A stretch of DNA of 64,000 nucleotides from Hsuehochloa calcarea. Its lineage: Eukaryota > Streptophyta > Magnoliopsida > Poales > Poaceae. The notes under the pieces are model-generated. The model did no database searches, was not told the DNA's origin, and worked only from the letters and a program-made list of their open reading frames with translations. A program made the position numbers and the translations under genes. Where the stretch lies: contig JAYEVG010000037.1 of NCBI GenBank assembly GCA_036346395.1, positions 1-64,000 on the forward strand. The letters run 5' to 3'. This document shows positions 22,547-34,564 of the stretch, one piece after another. Positions within the stretch are counted from its first letter, which is position 1. Each line of letters opens with the position of its first letter.

Positions 22547-24238
22547 CACATGTGCAACAATGAACAACACCAGATGCAACATTGAGAAATTCTTTTAAAA
22601 AATAGCATTACAAGAGTTTATTATTGCAACATTCAAAAATTGTAGTCCCAACATTTCAAATCACCTCTTGCAACAAAAAGAACATATGACTGCAACACAC
22701 AACTCACTGGCTCTGAGACTCAACAGCGAGCTCAGTCTCAAGCTCCCTTCATAGCACCTTCTCGCCCCACCTCCGCCACCACAACCTCGTGGGGTAGCAC
22801 CGCATCCACGGATGGAGAGCGCCGCTGCCGGCATTGCAGGAGGCGAGGACGGGCAGGAGGAGCGGTGAGGATGGGGTGAGCTGGCAGACGGAGGATGCAA
22901 CGGTGGCCTCGGACTGCTCCAGGAAGGTCGGGATGGCGGATGCTGCGGCGGAGATGTGCCGACCGAGGGGAAGAGTAGCGAAGGTTCGAGCAACGCCACG
23001 GCAAGCAGCAAGAGGTGGCTTGCGGCGAGTAGGAGGATAGTGGAGTGGATGGTAGGCATTGTTGGTGCTCAAGTGTGAGACCGTGAGGTGATAGGGTATA
23101 GTGCTCCATCAATTGGCTTATAGGAGAGGTAGGCTGAGAGATATAAGGTAGTATGCATGGTTGGAGAGGGAGGTGCAGGGAGAGAAAAGAAGAGGATGAA
23201 ATTTGATACATGTGGGTGAGAGTAATGAGATGAAGTTTTATGTGGTAGAAGTTGAAACACGTGAAAATTAATTGAAGTTATTAAGGTAGTATGAAGTATG
23301 AACTAGCGCAGTGCAGATCCAACCAACGCCAAGAAAGCAGATGCTAGCTAGGGTGAAATACAGCAGCTGAAATACACTGCTTGCGTTCATGCTGCGTTAC
23401 CGAGCAGAAAGCTTGTGGCGTAGAAATTCCTAAAACCGTAAATGCCTCTTTTTTTTTAGGAAATCAATCATAAATACACCCTTTGTAGTTGTACACGTCC
23501 ACTGCTTCCTCACCAAGAATTCAGATTCCGATCCAACCACAAAAAAGGAAAAGCAGAAAAGAAACCATCCGAACTCCATAAATCATGACCACAATCGCCA
23601 ATTTTTTTTTTAAAGGAACACAATTAAGCAAAAAAAACCAAAATTCGGAAGTGGATCGTTTGCGTTACAAATTAGTAATACATAGAGCTATAGTTGTCTA
23701 CATTAGGAATACTTTTGGACCGTTTGATCAATAATGGATGGCTAGGATTTGGGTGGCTACAGCGTCACTACAACAGTAACAAATTTGCAAAAAAAAAGAA
23801 GTGTTGTGTGTGACCAGCTACAGTACCTATAAAAAAAAATCCGGACCATTCACGTTCAATCCAATAGTCAATATGAAAAGAAAATATAAATCACTATAGG
23901 AGCATACGTTTACTTCACTAGTGCAGATGATCTTAATCACAAAATAGAAAGAGTCCACAAACTCCAAAGCCCAACGACAACCGCACATATCTTTCAAATA
24001 AATAAAAATGGTCACCTCGAATTCTCTGTACTACTGTAGAAGTTTATTATACAACAACTTTTTGTGAGTATGCGAATAGCACTCTGCAATGATATTGCAA
24101 AGAAATACCGTATAAGGGAAAACATCGTAGCAAAAAACACTGTAGCTATTGACATCGACTTTCAACTTTTGATCGGACGACGAATATCGCTTCCCGATGC
24201 CAGGCCTAGCCCAACCGAAATGAAGCGAATCCTCTTCA
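22547..24238. other. Gene-free interval between the Tat LTR and the Toc gene
   Basis: 22552-22700 repeats the word TGCAACA five times. 22740-23060 is a GC-rich block whose minus-strand frames (for example 22661-23059) are Ser/Pro-rich with no recognised domain. 23280-24240 is AT-rich with A-tracts. A sequence around 23715-23870 (GGACCGTTTGATCAATAATGG ... GGACCATTCACGTTCAATCC) may be a decayed MITE. Confidence 0.5.
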
Positions 24239-24524
24239 GGACATCTCCAATAGTTAGAGATAATCTTGTCTCTAACATATGCTACATCATCTTTAGAGAC
24301 AACATCTCCAATAAATAGTCTCTATCACGCTCTCCAATATTTAAATTTTATAATTTTTCTTTAAAACGGACCTACATATCAACTAAAGTAGATTAATGTA
24401 TGATATCTTATTTCGCATTTACGACTCTTCAGTAAAAGACAACATATACTCTATTTTTTCTCATCTTTCTGTTGACATAATATAACTAAAAAAACGATAA
24501 TAAAAAATACTATTAAAGATGCAC
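24239..24524. mobile_element. Tourist-like MITE, copy B
   Basis: The 286-bp relative of the MITE at 2951-3242 shares CATCTCCAATAGTTAGA, ACATCATCTTTA-A-ACAAC and TAATTTTTCTTT. It starts GGACATCTCCAATAG and ends CTATTAAAGATGCAC. TCA flanks both sides (24236-24238 and 24525-24527). It lies 170 bp upstream of the Toc start codon, so it is in or next to that promoter. Confidence 0.8.
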
Positions 24525-24694
24525 TCAAGTCCCAAGTCCCAACCAACACTAACTCCACACACAAAAAAAAACCATTAAATTTTTTTTAACAAAGGCGACG
24601 CCTTTCGAATCCGAATTTACTAGGACTAGTTCGCTCTACTCGCCGCCTCCTCTCCTTCCTTCGCCTACCACCTTCCGCCTCGCCCGCGGCCGCC

Positions 24695-27600
24695 ATGGCG
24701 CTGCTCGTCCGCGCGCGGCTCTCCTCCCTCGACGAAGACGACGACGCCGCCTCCTCGGTCTCCTCCGGCGCCTTCCCGTCCCGCTCTCCCTCGCCGCCCC
24801 TCGTCTCCCCAACCGACAGGCGCGCCGCCGTCCTCGGCGCCCCGCGCGTCGCGGCGCAGCTCTCCTCCTCCACGGACGACGACGAGGGCGAGGTCTTCGA
24901 CGAAGCCACGGACTACGGGGCGGAGGACGAGGTGCTGGCGAAGGTGTCCAACGGGTTCTTCCGCGTCGCCAGGGTGCCGCCGCCTTCGGGCGAAGACCCG
25001 ATCTCGGGTGAGGAGAAGCCGGCGGGGAGCGGCTCTGCGTCCGAGAGCGAGTACTTCGGCCTGACGGAGGTTTCGCTGGAAGAGGGCTTCGCGAGCGCCT
25101 GGAGAGTCGGCGACGTGTTCGACGCCGGCGCGAGGAGCGGATTGGAGGATGCTGCCGGTGTCGTTGTGGGTGACAAGGGTACGGCCGTCGAGGGCTCCTT
25201 GCGTGGGAGCTTCCAGAGTTCCAGGAGCGTCATTGGCGTGTTGGATGACAGTGGCGAGGCCGCCGCATTAGGTGATTTGGCGAATGTTTCAGATGGTTCT
25301 GTGCTGAAGGATGATGGCACACGGGGAGATCAGGATGCTGGTGCTGAGGCTGTCAACGATGTGGTGCCTGAGCCTTTCATTGGTTTTGCCGGGGGCATAG
25401 ATGGTGGTGTTATGCGCACTGTGGGTGCTTTGGAGGGGAATGATGGAGGGTCTGAGCATGAGGTTGCTGAATTGCCTCTTGTCGTGAATGCTACAGAAGA
25501 AGAGGATGCGGATCTTGAACTTTGCAATGGTGATTCTGACGCAAAAGATGGCACGCCCAAGCATGAGGTTGTCACAGATGTCGAAGATGCCAGTCCTGAA
25601 TATGTTGCCACAATAGATGGCACATCTGACCTTGAGTTTCCTGCCAATGTTGATGACCCACATTCTATCGCTAATGGGGGTCATAATAAGGTAGATGGGG
25701 AAACTGATGGTGATTATGAAGCTTCTGATGAGCCTGCATCCATGCCAACTAAAGATGCTGCGGGACTTATTGAAAAAGATTTGGAGGACAATGTGCCTGC
25801 CTCCAAGGGCACGCGCTTTGGTTTGGATGATTCAGATGACGAGCAGATCGATGATGAGGAGCTGAATGGGAAGGAAATAGAACTTGTTGATTATGCAGCT
25901 TTAGCTGAGCTTCTGAGGGCGGCAAACAGATCACCTGGACAAGGCAAGGCCAAGGTTTTCCCACCTCCTACCGTGGTCAGCACTCCTAGGACAAACGTGG
26001 GTTCTACTCCTGTGCTGGATGTGGTTGCTGACCTTGAGAGTGAGATGTCTGATGAGGAGAAGAAGTTGTACAGAAAGGTGGACATGGCACGAATCAAGTA
26101 CTTGCGTCTTGTTCATAGATTGGGGTATGATCCCGAACATCAGGTAGCTATACAAGTGTTGTATCGGCTTAGTCTCGTAGAAGGCTTCAGGCGCATAAGG
26201 ATGGCAAACCATTCCTCCGAGCTTGAGAATGCCTGGAAGAGGGCCTTGCAGCTTGAGGCAGAGGGAATAGAGAACTTGGAATTCTCTTGTAATGTATTGG
26301 TCCTTGGGAAGACGGGGGTGGGGAAGAGTGCAACAATAAACTCCATCTTTGGCGAGGATAAATCCAAAACGAATGCTTTTCTACCGGCAACATCCTCTGT
26401 GAAGGAGATTGCTGGAGTTGTTGGTGGTGTTCAGTTTCATGTCATCGACACCCCAGGACTTGGGACTACAGTCATGGATGAAAAATCAAATCGGAAAGTG
26501 CTCAATTCTATTAAGAAGTATATCAAGAGATGCCCTCCTGACATTGTTTTGTATGTCGACCGGATTGATACCCATCGACAGGATGCAAGCGACCTGTCCC
26601 TACTGCGATGTATTACCAATGTGCTAGGCCTGTCAATTTGGTCCAAAACCATTATTACTTTTACTCACTCAGCAGCAGCACCCCCCGAAGGGCCTAGTGG
26701 CTTCCCAATGAACTATGAGATGGTTGTGACTCATCGAACTCATGCGCTTCAGCAAAGCATCCGGCAGGCAACTAATGATCCTCGGATCGAGAATGCAGTG
26801 GCTCTTGTGGAGAACAATCACCTTTGTCATAGGAACAAAGAGGGTGAAAAGGTGCTTCCTAATGGCATTGTTTGGAGGCGTTTGCTCCTCCTCTGGTGTT
26901 ACTCACATAAGATGGTCGGTGAGATTGATAGTCTTTCAACCCGTCGTGCTGCTTCTGCAAGCCTCTTTGGTCTCCGTCTTCAGATGCCCCCACTTCCTTA
27001 CTTCTTATCATCTTTGTTGCAGTCTAGAGAGCACCCCAGGCGTGCTAATGACCAGAATGTCGACAGTGTGGACTCAGATGTTGATCTTGATGAATTGTTA
27101 AATGAGGATCAAGAGGATGAAGAATATGACTACAATCAACTTCCTCCCTTTAGGTCATTAAGTAAATCACAAGTTGCAAAACTCTCCAAGGAGCAACAGA
27201 AGTTGTATTTTGATGAGTATGACTACCGAACCAAGCTTCTTCAGAAGAAGCAGTTGAAGGAACAGCTCAGAAGATTAAAGGAAACAAAGAAGAGAGAGGG
27301 CAATAATCATGATGTACTTGGGGACAATGATCATCCTGACGATGAGTATGACGTGGATAGATCTCCTATGCCAGATTGGGCCTTGCCATCTTCATTTGAC
27401 TCAGATGATCCAGTATACCGCTATCGGTGTATTGAGCCTACATCAAACCTTCTGGTGCGTGCTGTTACTAACCCTGATGGATGGGATCATGATTGCGGGT
27501 TTGACGGTGTGAGCTTCCAACACAGCCTCAATGTTGCCAATACGTTTCCAGCTTCTCTGTGGGTCCAAGTTAACAAGGATAAGCAAGAATTCACCATTCA

Positions 27601-28185
27601 TTTGGAGTCCTCAATATCAGCTAAGCATGGGGAGGATGCTTCAACCCTTGCAGGCTTTGACATCCAAACCATGATGGACCAGCTTGTTTACACTCTCAGA
27701 GGGGAAACCAAATTCAAGAACTTCAAGAAAAACACCACTACGGGAGGTTTGTCCATGACTTTCTTGGGAGATACCATGGTGACTGGAGCTAAGTTTGAAG
27801 ACAAGCTTTCGGTTGGTAATAGGTTAACACTGGTAGCAAACACTGGTGCTATGTCCATGAGTGGTGATACTACATATGGAGTGAATATGGAAGCAACCCT
27901 GCGGAGAAAAATTATCCCATAGGCCAAGGCCTTGCAACTTTGGGTGCATCTTTGGTAAGGTGGCGTAAAGAATGGACCATGGTTGCAAACTTGGATTCCC
28001 AGTTCTCTGTAGGAAGGACTTCAAACATGGCGGTTCATGTTGATGTGAACAACAAACTGACTGGACGTGTGAGCATCAAGGCCAACACTTCAGAACAGCT
28101 GAAGATTATCCTATTAGGTATCTGTTCGACGGCAATGTATTTGTGGAACAGGATGCATCCCTGTGCACATCTTAATTATGAGTAG
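24695..28185 (+). CDS. Toc159-family chloroplast import receptor GTPase, frameshifted near 3' end
   Basis: Toc159-family receptors in the chloroplast outer envelope bind transit peptides and hydrolyse GTP to start protein import. The ATG at 24695 sits in GCCGCCATGGCG. The single reading frame gives 1,075 residues to TAG at 27922. Residues 1 to about 450 form an acidic A-domain rich in Asp, Glu and Ser. The GTPase domain starts near residue 525, with P-loop GKTGVGKSAT (about 538) and switch DTPGLG (about 585). The membrane-anchoring M-domain follows (ARIKYLRLVHRLG lies before G; AKLSKEQQKLYFDEYDYRTK and PDWALPSSFDSDD lie after). At about 27902 the sequence reads CTGCGGAGAAAA; one base fewer than expected moves the conserved continuation IGQGLATLGASLVRWRKEW into the next frame, which stays open to 28185. 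Without correction about 87 C-terminal residues are lost. Subtype (132/120 versus 159) is not decided. Confidence 0.88.
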
Positions 28186-29220
28186 CACTGGTTAGTACTA
28201 CAATTTTGAATTTCCTACCATTTGTATCCTTTTCTTGTCCCACTTGTTGGGTTTGTACTGTTTAAGCTTCACCGGTTCTACTGTCAATTCAACCTCTTCC
28301 TTGTGTTTGGAAATAGCTGCAGATCTCATGCAAATGTATAGGATAAACAACAATGAATAGATGCCTATGTTTTCCTTTCTAATGTTGACGATTTTAACCC
28401 CTGTTATGTATTCATGTATATTTTGGCTTTTCATTGTGGAGCTGTCTACTTGTTTGGATATCAGTTGCATGATATCCATGTTCTTTAAAGCCTTCCGTTT
28501 TGAAAATAGTGCGTGTAGATGGCAATCCAAGAATGCATAGAACATACAACATATATGGACCGTTTATTCTAGCAAGTTAGCAACTGATCGGAATTTGGAA
28601 GTAGGGATCCAATGATACATATTGGGCTAAATGTCTGAGAAACCGCACTGGGCTAAATGGCTGAGAAACCGCATTGGGCTAAATGGCTACGGCTAAATGG
28701 ATACCAAAAGTAAGAACTAAAACTCCAAATGTATTGGGCGGCTAAATGGATACTAAAAGTAAGAACTAAAACTCCAAATGTATTGGGCTAAATGTCTACC
28801 AAAATAACATATGCCAAGTGTATTGGGCTAAATTATTTCATTATAAGTTTATAATATATACCACTCTGTTCCAAGTCCACTTTCTCCTCTTCAGATTGTA
28901 TATACTGTTGATAGGTCACATAAAGTCTTTTTCCGTGCTTGACATCTTTAGTTCGAGGTTAACACTTCCCAATGTGTGTTGCAGGTGTTTATGCCCTACA
29001 GAGAAATTTGGAAGCAAAACCGCAGAAGTAACACCCTTGTTAGTACACTTGCCAGCTTGTAGTAGCAAACTAGCAATAGCTGGTATGGTAAGCTGTATAT
29101 GGACCTGTGAAATTTGACAGTTTGACAGTCATGGAGCAGAAATCTGCATTGAAAGAAAAAGAAGGCTTGATTGTTGTTGGTTTCTTCGTGGAAATGGTGA
29201 TTTTGGATGATTTCTTTTAG
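28186..29220. other. 3' flank of the Toc gene, with short tandem repeats
   Basis: Probable 3' UTR and spacer. 28620-28830 holds two small tandem repeats. A 26-bp unit (CTGAGAAACCGCATTGGGCT) starts at 28635 and 28661. A 49-bp unit (GGCTAAATGGATACCAAAAG, then AACTCCAAATGTATT) starts at 28691 and 28740. No gene is recognised. Confidence 0.65.
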
Positions 29221-29395
29221 AAGATGTTGTGGATGCGTTTATTAGCAAGACATATCAGCGACGCAAGCGTAAGCAATCCAAGGAGAATTCGGTAGAAGCT
29301 GTTTCGTCTGGACCTGCTGAAACTGAGACGGCGGGAGCTGCTCAGACCGAATCCAATTCGGTTTCTGTAGCTGGTCAGGATGTTTTCGGAAAGAG
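29221..29395 (+). other. Exon-like open segment of unknown origin
   Basis: A 175-bp open segment is bounded by TTTCTTTTAG and a GAG|GTAAG donor-like site. It reads DVVDAFISKTYQRRKRKQSK, then a Ser/Glu/Ala-rich tail and QDVFGKR. It has no stops and a basic patch. It could be a captured host exon or the 3' end of a retrotransposon polyprotein lying against an LTR that starts near 29381. I do not recognise the protein. Confidence 0.35.
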
Positions 29396-29768
29396 GTAAG
29401 GAAGTTAGAAAGAATTGAGTTAGTATCTCCTTAAGAGATTGAGATAGAGATCATATTAGAATCCAAGTTAGTTTCCCTTTCGAATTGTGCTCTGCCTTTC
29501 TGATTTCGGAAAATCGAAGTCTCTGTTACGCCTATACTATAAAGAGGTTGCATATGTAATTGAGAAGGTCATTAAGAAATAGAAGAGAAATGTTACCTCA
29601 GACAAATTAGGCTTCAGCATATCAGAGCCTCGCTGGCCAGAGCAAGAAGTCCAGCTGACCGATGGCGATCCTCGCCTCAGCCTTTTTTTCGTCCTTTTGC
29701 ATCTCCTTCCTTCTCGCTTTCCACGCCATATCAATTTAGTATTAGAGCCATCATCACCACCCTTCGCC

Positions 29769-30502
29769 ATGGAAACCAAGACGCTCGATGACGTGTTCCA
29801 ACAACTCACCATCATGATGTCGGAAATTAGTGGCATCAAAGCACAACAGGTGGCACACGATTAGGTGATCGCTAGTTGGAAGAAAGGAGGTGGCACGACA
29901 ATACTGTCGACAACATCCAGCGGCGGCAATGGCGGCTACCATGTCCGAGGCACCCCCAACACGGGTTTCACGACGATGATGATCGACACATGATTCCGCG
30001 CTTCCACAAGCTTTCCTTTCCAACGTACGATGGCGAGGAGGATCCCCTTCCATGGCTCAACAGACGTGAGCAATTTTTTCGAGGGCAACATACCATGGAG
30101 GAAGACTGAGTTTGGTTGGCATCCTACCACTTGACCGATGTAGCCCAACAGTGGTACTACCAACTTGAACGCAATGAAGGCATTATTTCATAGGTTCGCT
30201 TCTCGGAGTTCATCAACATGCGGTTTGGACCTCCCATCTGCAACAATCCGCTTGGCGAATTGGCTCAACTTCGCCGAATGACGACAGTTAACACGTACCA
30301 AAAGAAGTTTTTGGCACTCTTATGCCGTGTCGAACCGCTCTCCCAGCTACAACAAGTGCAACTTTTCACCGCCGGGTTGGGCAAGCCGTTGCAAACTAAC
30401 GTCAAGCTTCAATATCCAACGCATCTTCAAACGACCATGAGTTTGGCTAGGGCATACGAACATCGTCTCGAGGAGACGTCAAGGGAGCCAAAGCCAACAT
30501 GA
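29769..30502 (+). pseudogene. gag of the truncated gypsy element
   Basis: MIPRFHKLSFPTYDGEEDPL and WLNRREQFFRGQ (29876 frame) match the gypsy capsid start. QWYYQLERNEG, RFGPPICNNPLGELAQLRR and QLFTAGLGKPLQTNVKLQYP follow (30218 frame) to the stop at 30500. Premature stops occur at about 29863 and 30107. A CHKKFSRNHRC zinc-knuckle-like segment lies downstream at about 30698-30730. Confidence 0.7.
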
Positions 30503-30536
30503 AAAACCCCTGGCACCACGCTTCTTCCCAGCAACC

Positions 30537-32455
30537 GTGGCGGCCAAGTCCAACGCGTCGATGCCCAGCATTGCGACTAACGCCACGCCGAGGGCCACAA
30601 TGGTCTCAGGCACGCCGGCTATCCTGGCATCACAATTTCGGCACCTGTCCATTAAAGAGATGTACGATCGTCGTGCTAAAGGATTACGCTACAATTGTCA
30701 CAAGAAGTTCTCTCGGAACCACCGCTGTTCTATGAAGGACATCTTTCTTCTCGAGTATGATGAAGTAGTTGTAGAAGACGACGACTACGATCATGTGGAG
30801 ATTTCCTTACATGCTCTCATCGGCATCCGCACTGGTCATACCATGCGCCTTCCAATGGAGATCAGTGGCCATGAATTGCTTGCATTGGTGGATTCGGGAT
30901 CCACCATACCTTCCTTGTCGAAGCCATAGCGCTTCATCTGGGTTTGTCACCTACCCCACAGCCATACATGGGAGTCATGGTTGCCAACGGCGATCACGTG
31001 ACAAGTTCCTGTATTTGCGCCAATACACGCTTCGCTATTAATCATGAAGAATTGTTTTCAGATTACTACGTCATCCCCCTCGACGGATTTGATGTCGTAC
31101 TTGGTGTTCAGTGGCTTTGGGATCTTGGACCAATTCTATGGGACTTCATGAAGCTGACCATGTCATTTTGTCACGACGACCACCGCGTCACGTGGACCGG
31201 CCTAGATGCACCGCCGGCAAGCAGTTGCGCTTGTGCCATCACTGGTCAGGAATTGATGACCGACCTCCTCAATGAGTTTCCTGATGTCTTTGAGGAACCC
31301 CGGGGACATCCACCACGCTGACGACGCGATCACCATATTCATCTTCTTCTGAATGCAATTCCTGTTGCTACCCTCACCTTTTGAAGGACGAGATCGAGAA
31401 ACAGTGTGATGATATGCTTGCACATGGTATTATTCGAGAAAGTACATTTGCTTTTTCTTCTCCTGTTCTACTTATCAAAAAACAGGACAACACATGGCGT
31501 TTTTGTGTGGACTATCGTGCTCTCAACGACAAGACCATTAAGGATAAATTTTCGATGGTGCACACTTCTTCGCCAAGCTGTATTTACGCAGTGGTTATCA
31601 CCAAGTTTTGATGCATGGTCCTGATGTTGAGAAGATAACTTTTCGCACCCATCCCGACCACTTCGAGTTCTTGGTCATGCCGTTCGGTCTTACCAATGCC
31701 CCGGGCACATTCTAAACCCTTATGAACGACATTCTCAAGCCTTTTATTCGTCGTTTTGTGCCTGTCAACTTTGATGATATTTTGGTCTACATTGCATCTT
31801 GGGCAGAACATCTTCAACAAGTTCGTACAATCCTCCAACTCATGTGTCGCCATTAGTTAGCTCTCAAGAGGTCTAAGTGTCTCTTTGGCGAAGAATATGT
31901 GGCCTATCTTGGCCACATCATCTCCAGCCATGGCGTGGCCATGGATTCTGATAAGGTGGAGGCAGTTCAAGCTTGGCCATAACCTCGCCCGCTTCGGGCC
32001 CTTTGGGGGTTTTTCGGCCTCACCGGATACCACCGCAAGTTTATTAAAGAATATGACTCAGCTGCGGCACCTCTCACCAAATTGCTCAAGAAAGAGGCAT
32101 TCTCTTGAACATCTGAAGCGGATTTTGTGTTCGCATATTTAAAAGCAGCCCTTATTTCAGCCCCAGTGCAACATCTTTCGGATTTCACCAAACCTTTTAC
32201 TGTGGATTGTGATTCCTCGGGCGTCAGCTTCGCTACAGTTCTTCACCAAGGTGGTGGATCCATTGCCTTCTTTAGTCATGCGATTGTGCCTCATCACGTC
32301 AAGTTGGCTGCGTACAAACATGAGTTGATTAGTTTAGTCAAGGCCGTTCGTCATTGGCGTCCATACCATTGGGTCGTGCTTTTGTGGTTCGTACAGACCA
32401 CTACAGTCTCAAAAATTTTCTTAATCAACGACTTTCCACGATTCCTCGGCATAAG
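30537..32455 (+). pseudogene. Protease, RT and partial RNase H of the truncated gypsy element
   Basis: Protease: ISGHELLALVDSGST (about 30860-30905), broken by an indel straight after the catalytic loop, then YYVIPLDGFDVVLGVQWL. RT: NTWRFCVDYRALNDKTIKDKF (about 31490-31550), a short deletion, then RSGYHQVLMHGPDVEK, FLVMPFGLTNAPGTF and the catalytic NFDDILVY (about 31770). RNase H: KPFTVDCDSSGVSFATVL and HELISLVKAVRHWRPY. Truncated before integrase, with several stops. Confidence 0.75.
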
Positions 32456-33196
32456 TAGGTAAGTAAAGAATCTAGACCTACTATTATGAGTTAAAAGAAT
32501 ATTTTAGTGATTAATGACAAATCTATTTATGATACTAACACCTTAATTGTTATACTTATTGTTTAGTCTCAATTGGATGAAAATGTGAAAATCAAATAGG
32601 TATGCATTTGACACCATTTTCTTATATCTTGTTGCATTTCTCAGATCCAAAATATATGTTGAACTCCACCAAAAGTCTAACTTGAATATGTGCATATGAT
32701 TCTTTTTACACATTCGTGTATGCACATATTTAGGGGGAGTTCACTCTATATTTTGTGATTTCATTAGTATTGATTCATATTTCTTTATCAATATATTCTT
32801 GGGATCTCTACTTTGAAACATACCATTGAGTATATAAAACTTGTGTAGTTCATATATACTTATATATTCTTATATTCAATTATTTGTAATTATGATGGTT
32901 GTCATCAATTACCGAAGAAGGAAAGATTGAAGTATCTTGACCCACCAATATGAGTTAATGGTATGTTGTGGTATTTAATGACAATCACATTGTGGAACTA
33001 ACATTTTCCATGAGTTAGTGAAATAGGTTGAGTTCCATGGTGACGATGACTTGGGATGACATCATGAGTTGATTGTCATCAAGTCAAGTGAAGGATGCAT
33101 CATGTGTTGATGCATATCAATATCTCGAAGAGAAGATGATCATGAATTGATCCTCAAGTCAAGAAAAGACACATCATGTGTTTATGGAGGGCAAGT

Positions 33197-33430
33197 GAAG
33201 AAGATCATTATGTATTGATGATATTCAAGTCAAGATTCGGGATGAAGAATGTCATCGTGTGTTCATGAGCATCAAGACAAGATCCCGAAATGAAGAAAAT
33301 CATCATGTGTTGATGATATTCAAGTCAAGATTCGGGATGAAGGATGTCATCGTGTGTTGATGGGCATCAAGACAAGATCCCAAAGTGAAGAAGATCATCA
33401 TGCGTTGATGATATTCAAGTCAAGAACTCG
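33197..33430. repeat. 95-bp tandem repeat in the LTR
   Basis: GAAGAAGATCATCATG-type starts lie at 33197, 33292 and 33387, exactly 95 bp apart. Each unit continues TTGATGATATTCAAGTCAAG, and the first two go on to GGATGTCATCGTGTGTTGATG. Confidence 0.9.
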
Positions 33431-33899
33431 GACTTGAAGTGAAGATGTGTGTCATCAAGCTTCAAGGGGATGTGCAAGGCAAATGTATGACTAGTTAGGG
33501 CTAAGGATGTGTTCCTAGTCTTTTACCGGTCTCAGTATTTGGTTGGGAGACCAGATTAGTAGTATAGGTTGTCGTACTATTAAGAGGGGTCTTGCCTATT
33601 AGCTTGAGTCTCATCATGTGCTAATAGCTCAATCTCACTTGCTCTATCTCACCATGGCATGATGCTAGTATTTGCGAATGTGTTTTGCAAATAGTCGAGG
33701 CTCATGCATTTAATCCTTGTAGCATGTGACTATACTTTGCAAATATGTTTTGCAAATTATTGAAGTATATGTACCTACTTCTTGTTGCATGATCTAAATT
33801 TACAAATGTGTTTTGCAAATTCTTAGGGTTCATGCATCGCTTTGATTTGAGCTTCTAGAAAATTATTTTAAAAAATGGTATGACCGCTGTTGATAAAGC

Positions 33900-34510
33900 T
33901 GTACTACCTCAAGTCGGTAGTACCGATATTTGGTTGGCGGTACGTATCTTTCAGAGAGTATGTTTTCGGATGTTTTGATATACTCTGAGATAATCGGAAC
34001 GACCACATATGAAATGTGGTACTACCCGGCAAATGTATGGCGGTACGTAAAATACATAGAGTATGTTTTTCGAGTGGTTTGATACTGTCTAAAAAACGGA
34101 ATGACCGCACTTCAGCTCCGGTACTACCACGGGTCGGTAATAACGAAATATAGGTGGCGGTACGTATACAACACAATGTGTATTTTTGAGAGTTTTGATC
34201 TCCCTTGAATCGGTATGACCGCATTCTCTTGAGCGGTACTACCGGAGTGCGGTAGTACCGATATGTACTTGGTGGTACGAGTTTTCCAAAGAGTGTGTTT
34301 TTTTAGAATTCTTAAGTTCTGAAAAACGGTAGCTTCGTTCTAATCGAACGGTACGACCGCAATGCGGTAGTACCGATTTCTAGTCAGCGGTAGTACCGCA
34401 ACCTCCCGTGTAATGGCTAGTTCAGACGCATTAAATGCACAGCAGTCAACCGTTGAACTTCGACTGCGGTAGTACCGGTCCTGAACGGACGGTACTACCG
34501 GAAATTATGA
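33900..34510. repeat. Array of CGGTAGTACCG palindromes
   Basis: CGGTAGTACCG or its variant CGGTACTACCG, or a decayed form, occurs about nine times (near 33912, 34011, 34119, 34231, 34248, 34363, 34387, 34464 and 34489). The first copies are embedded in ~110-bp units that also carry GGCGGTACGTA and GAGTATGTTTTT-GAGTGGTTTTGAT. Confidence 0.8.
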
Positions 34511-34556
34511 TTTGTTCAGGATGTTTGTTCCAACAGCTAGTCTTTTTGGTGGGGGC

Positions 34557-34564
34557 TATAAATA
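34557..34564 (+). promoter_or_regulatory. LTR promoter TATA box (SIRE-type element)
   Basis: TATAAATA in GGGGGCTATAAATACCCC, downstream of the palindrome array and about 720 bp before the LTR end. Confidence 0.65.

Larger units (their letters stand above)
29381..32460 (+). mobile_element. Ty3/gypsy retrotransposon, 3'-truncated
   Basis: Probable 5' LTR at about 29381-29733, followed by GTATTAGAGCC (29739-29749), a degenerate initiator-Met tRNA primer-binding site. Gag starts at 29769 (METKTLDDVFQQL), and protease, RT and the first half of RNase H follow. Sequence then changes abruptly at about 32460 into a SIRE-type LTR. Integrase and the 3' LTR are missing. The PR-RT-RNaseH order fixes the superfamily as gypsy. 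Confidence 0.75.

Noticed and set aside
22661..23211. Minus-strand Ser/Pro-rich frames of 132-157 codons
   Set aside because: Low-complexity composition, overlapping in several frames, no domain or clear promoter.
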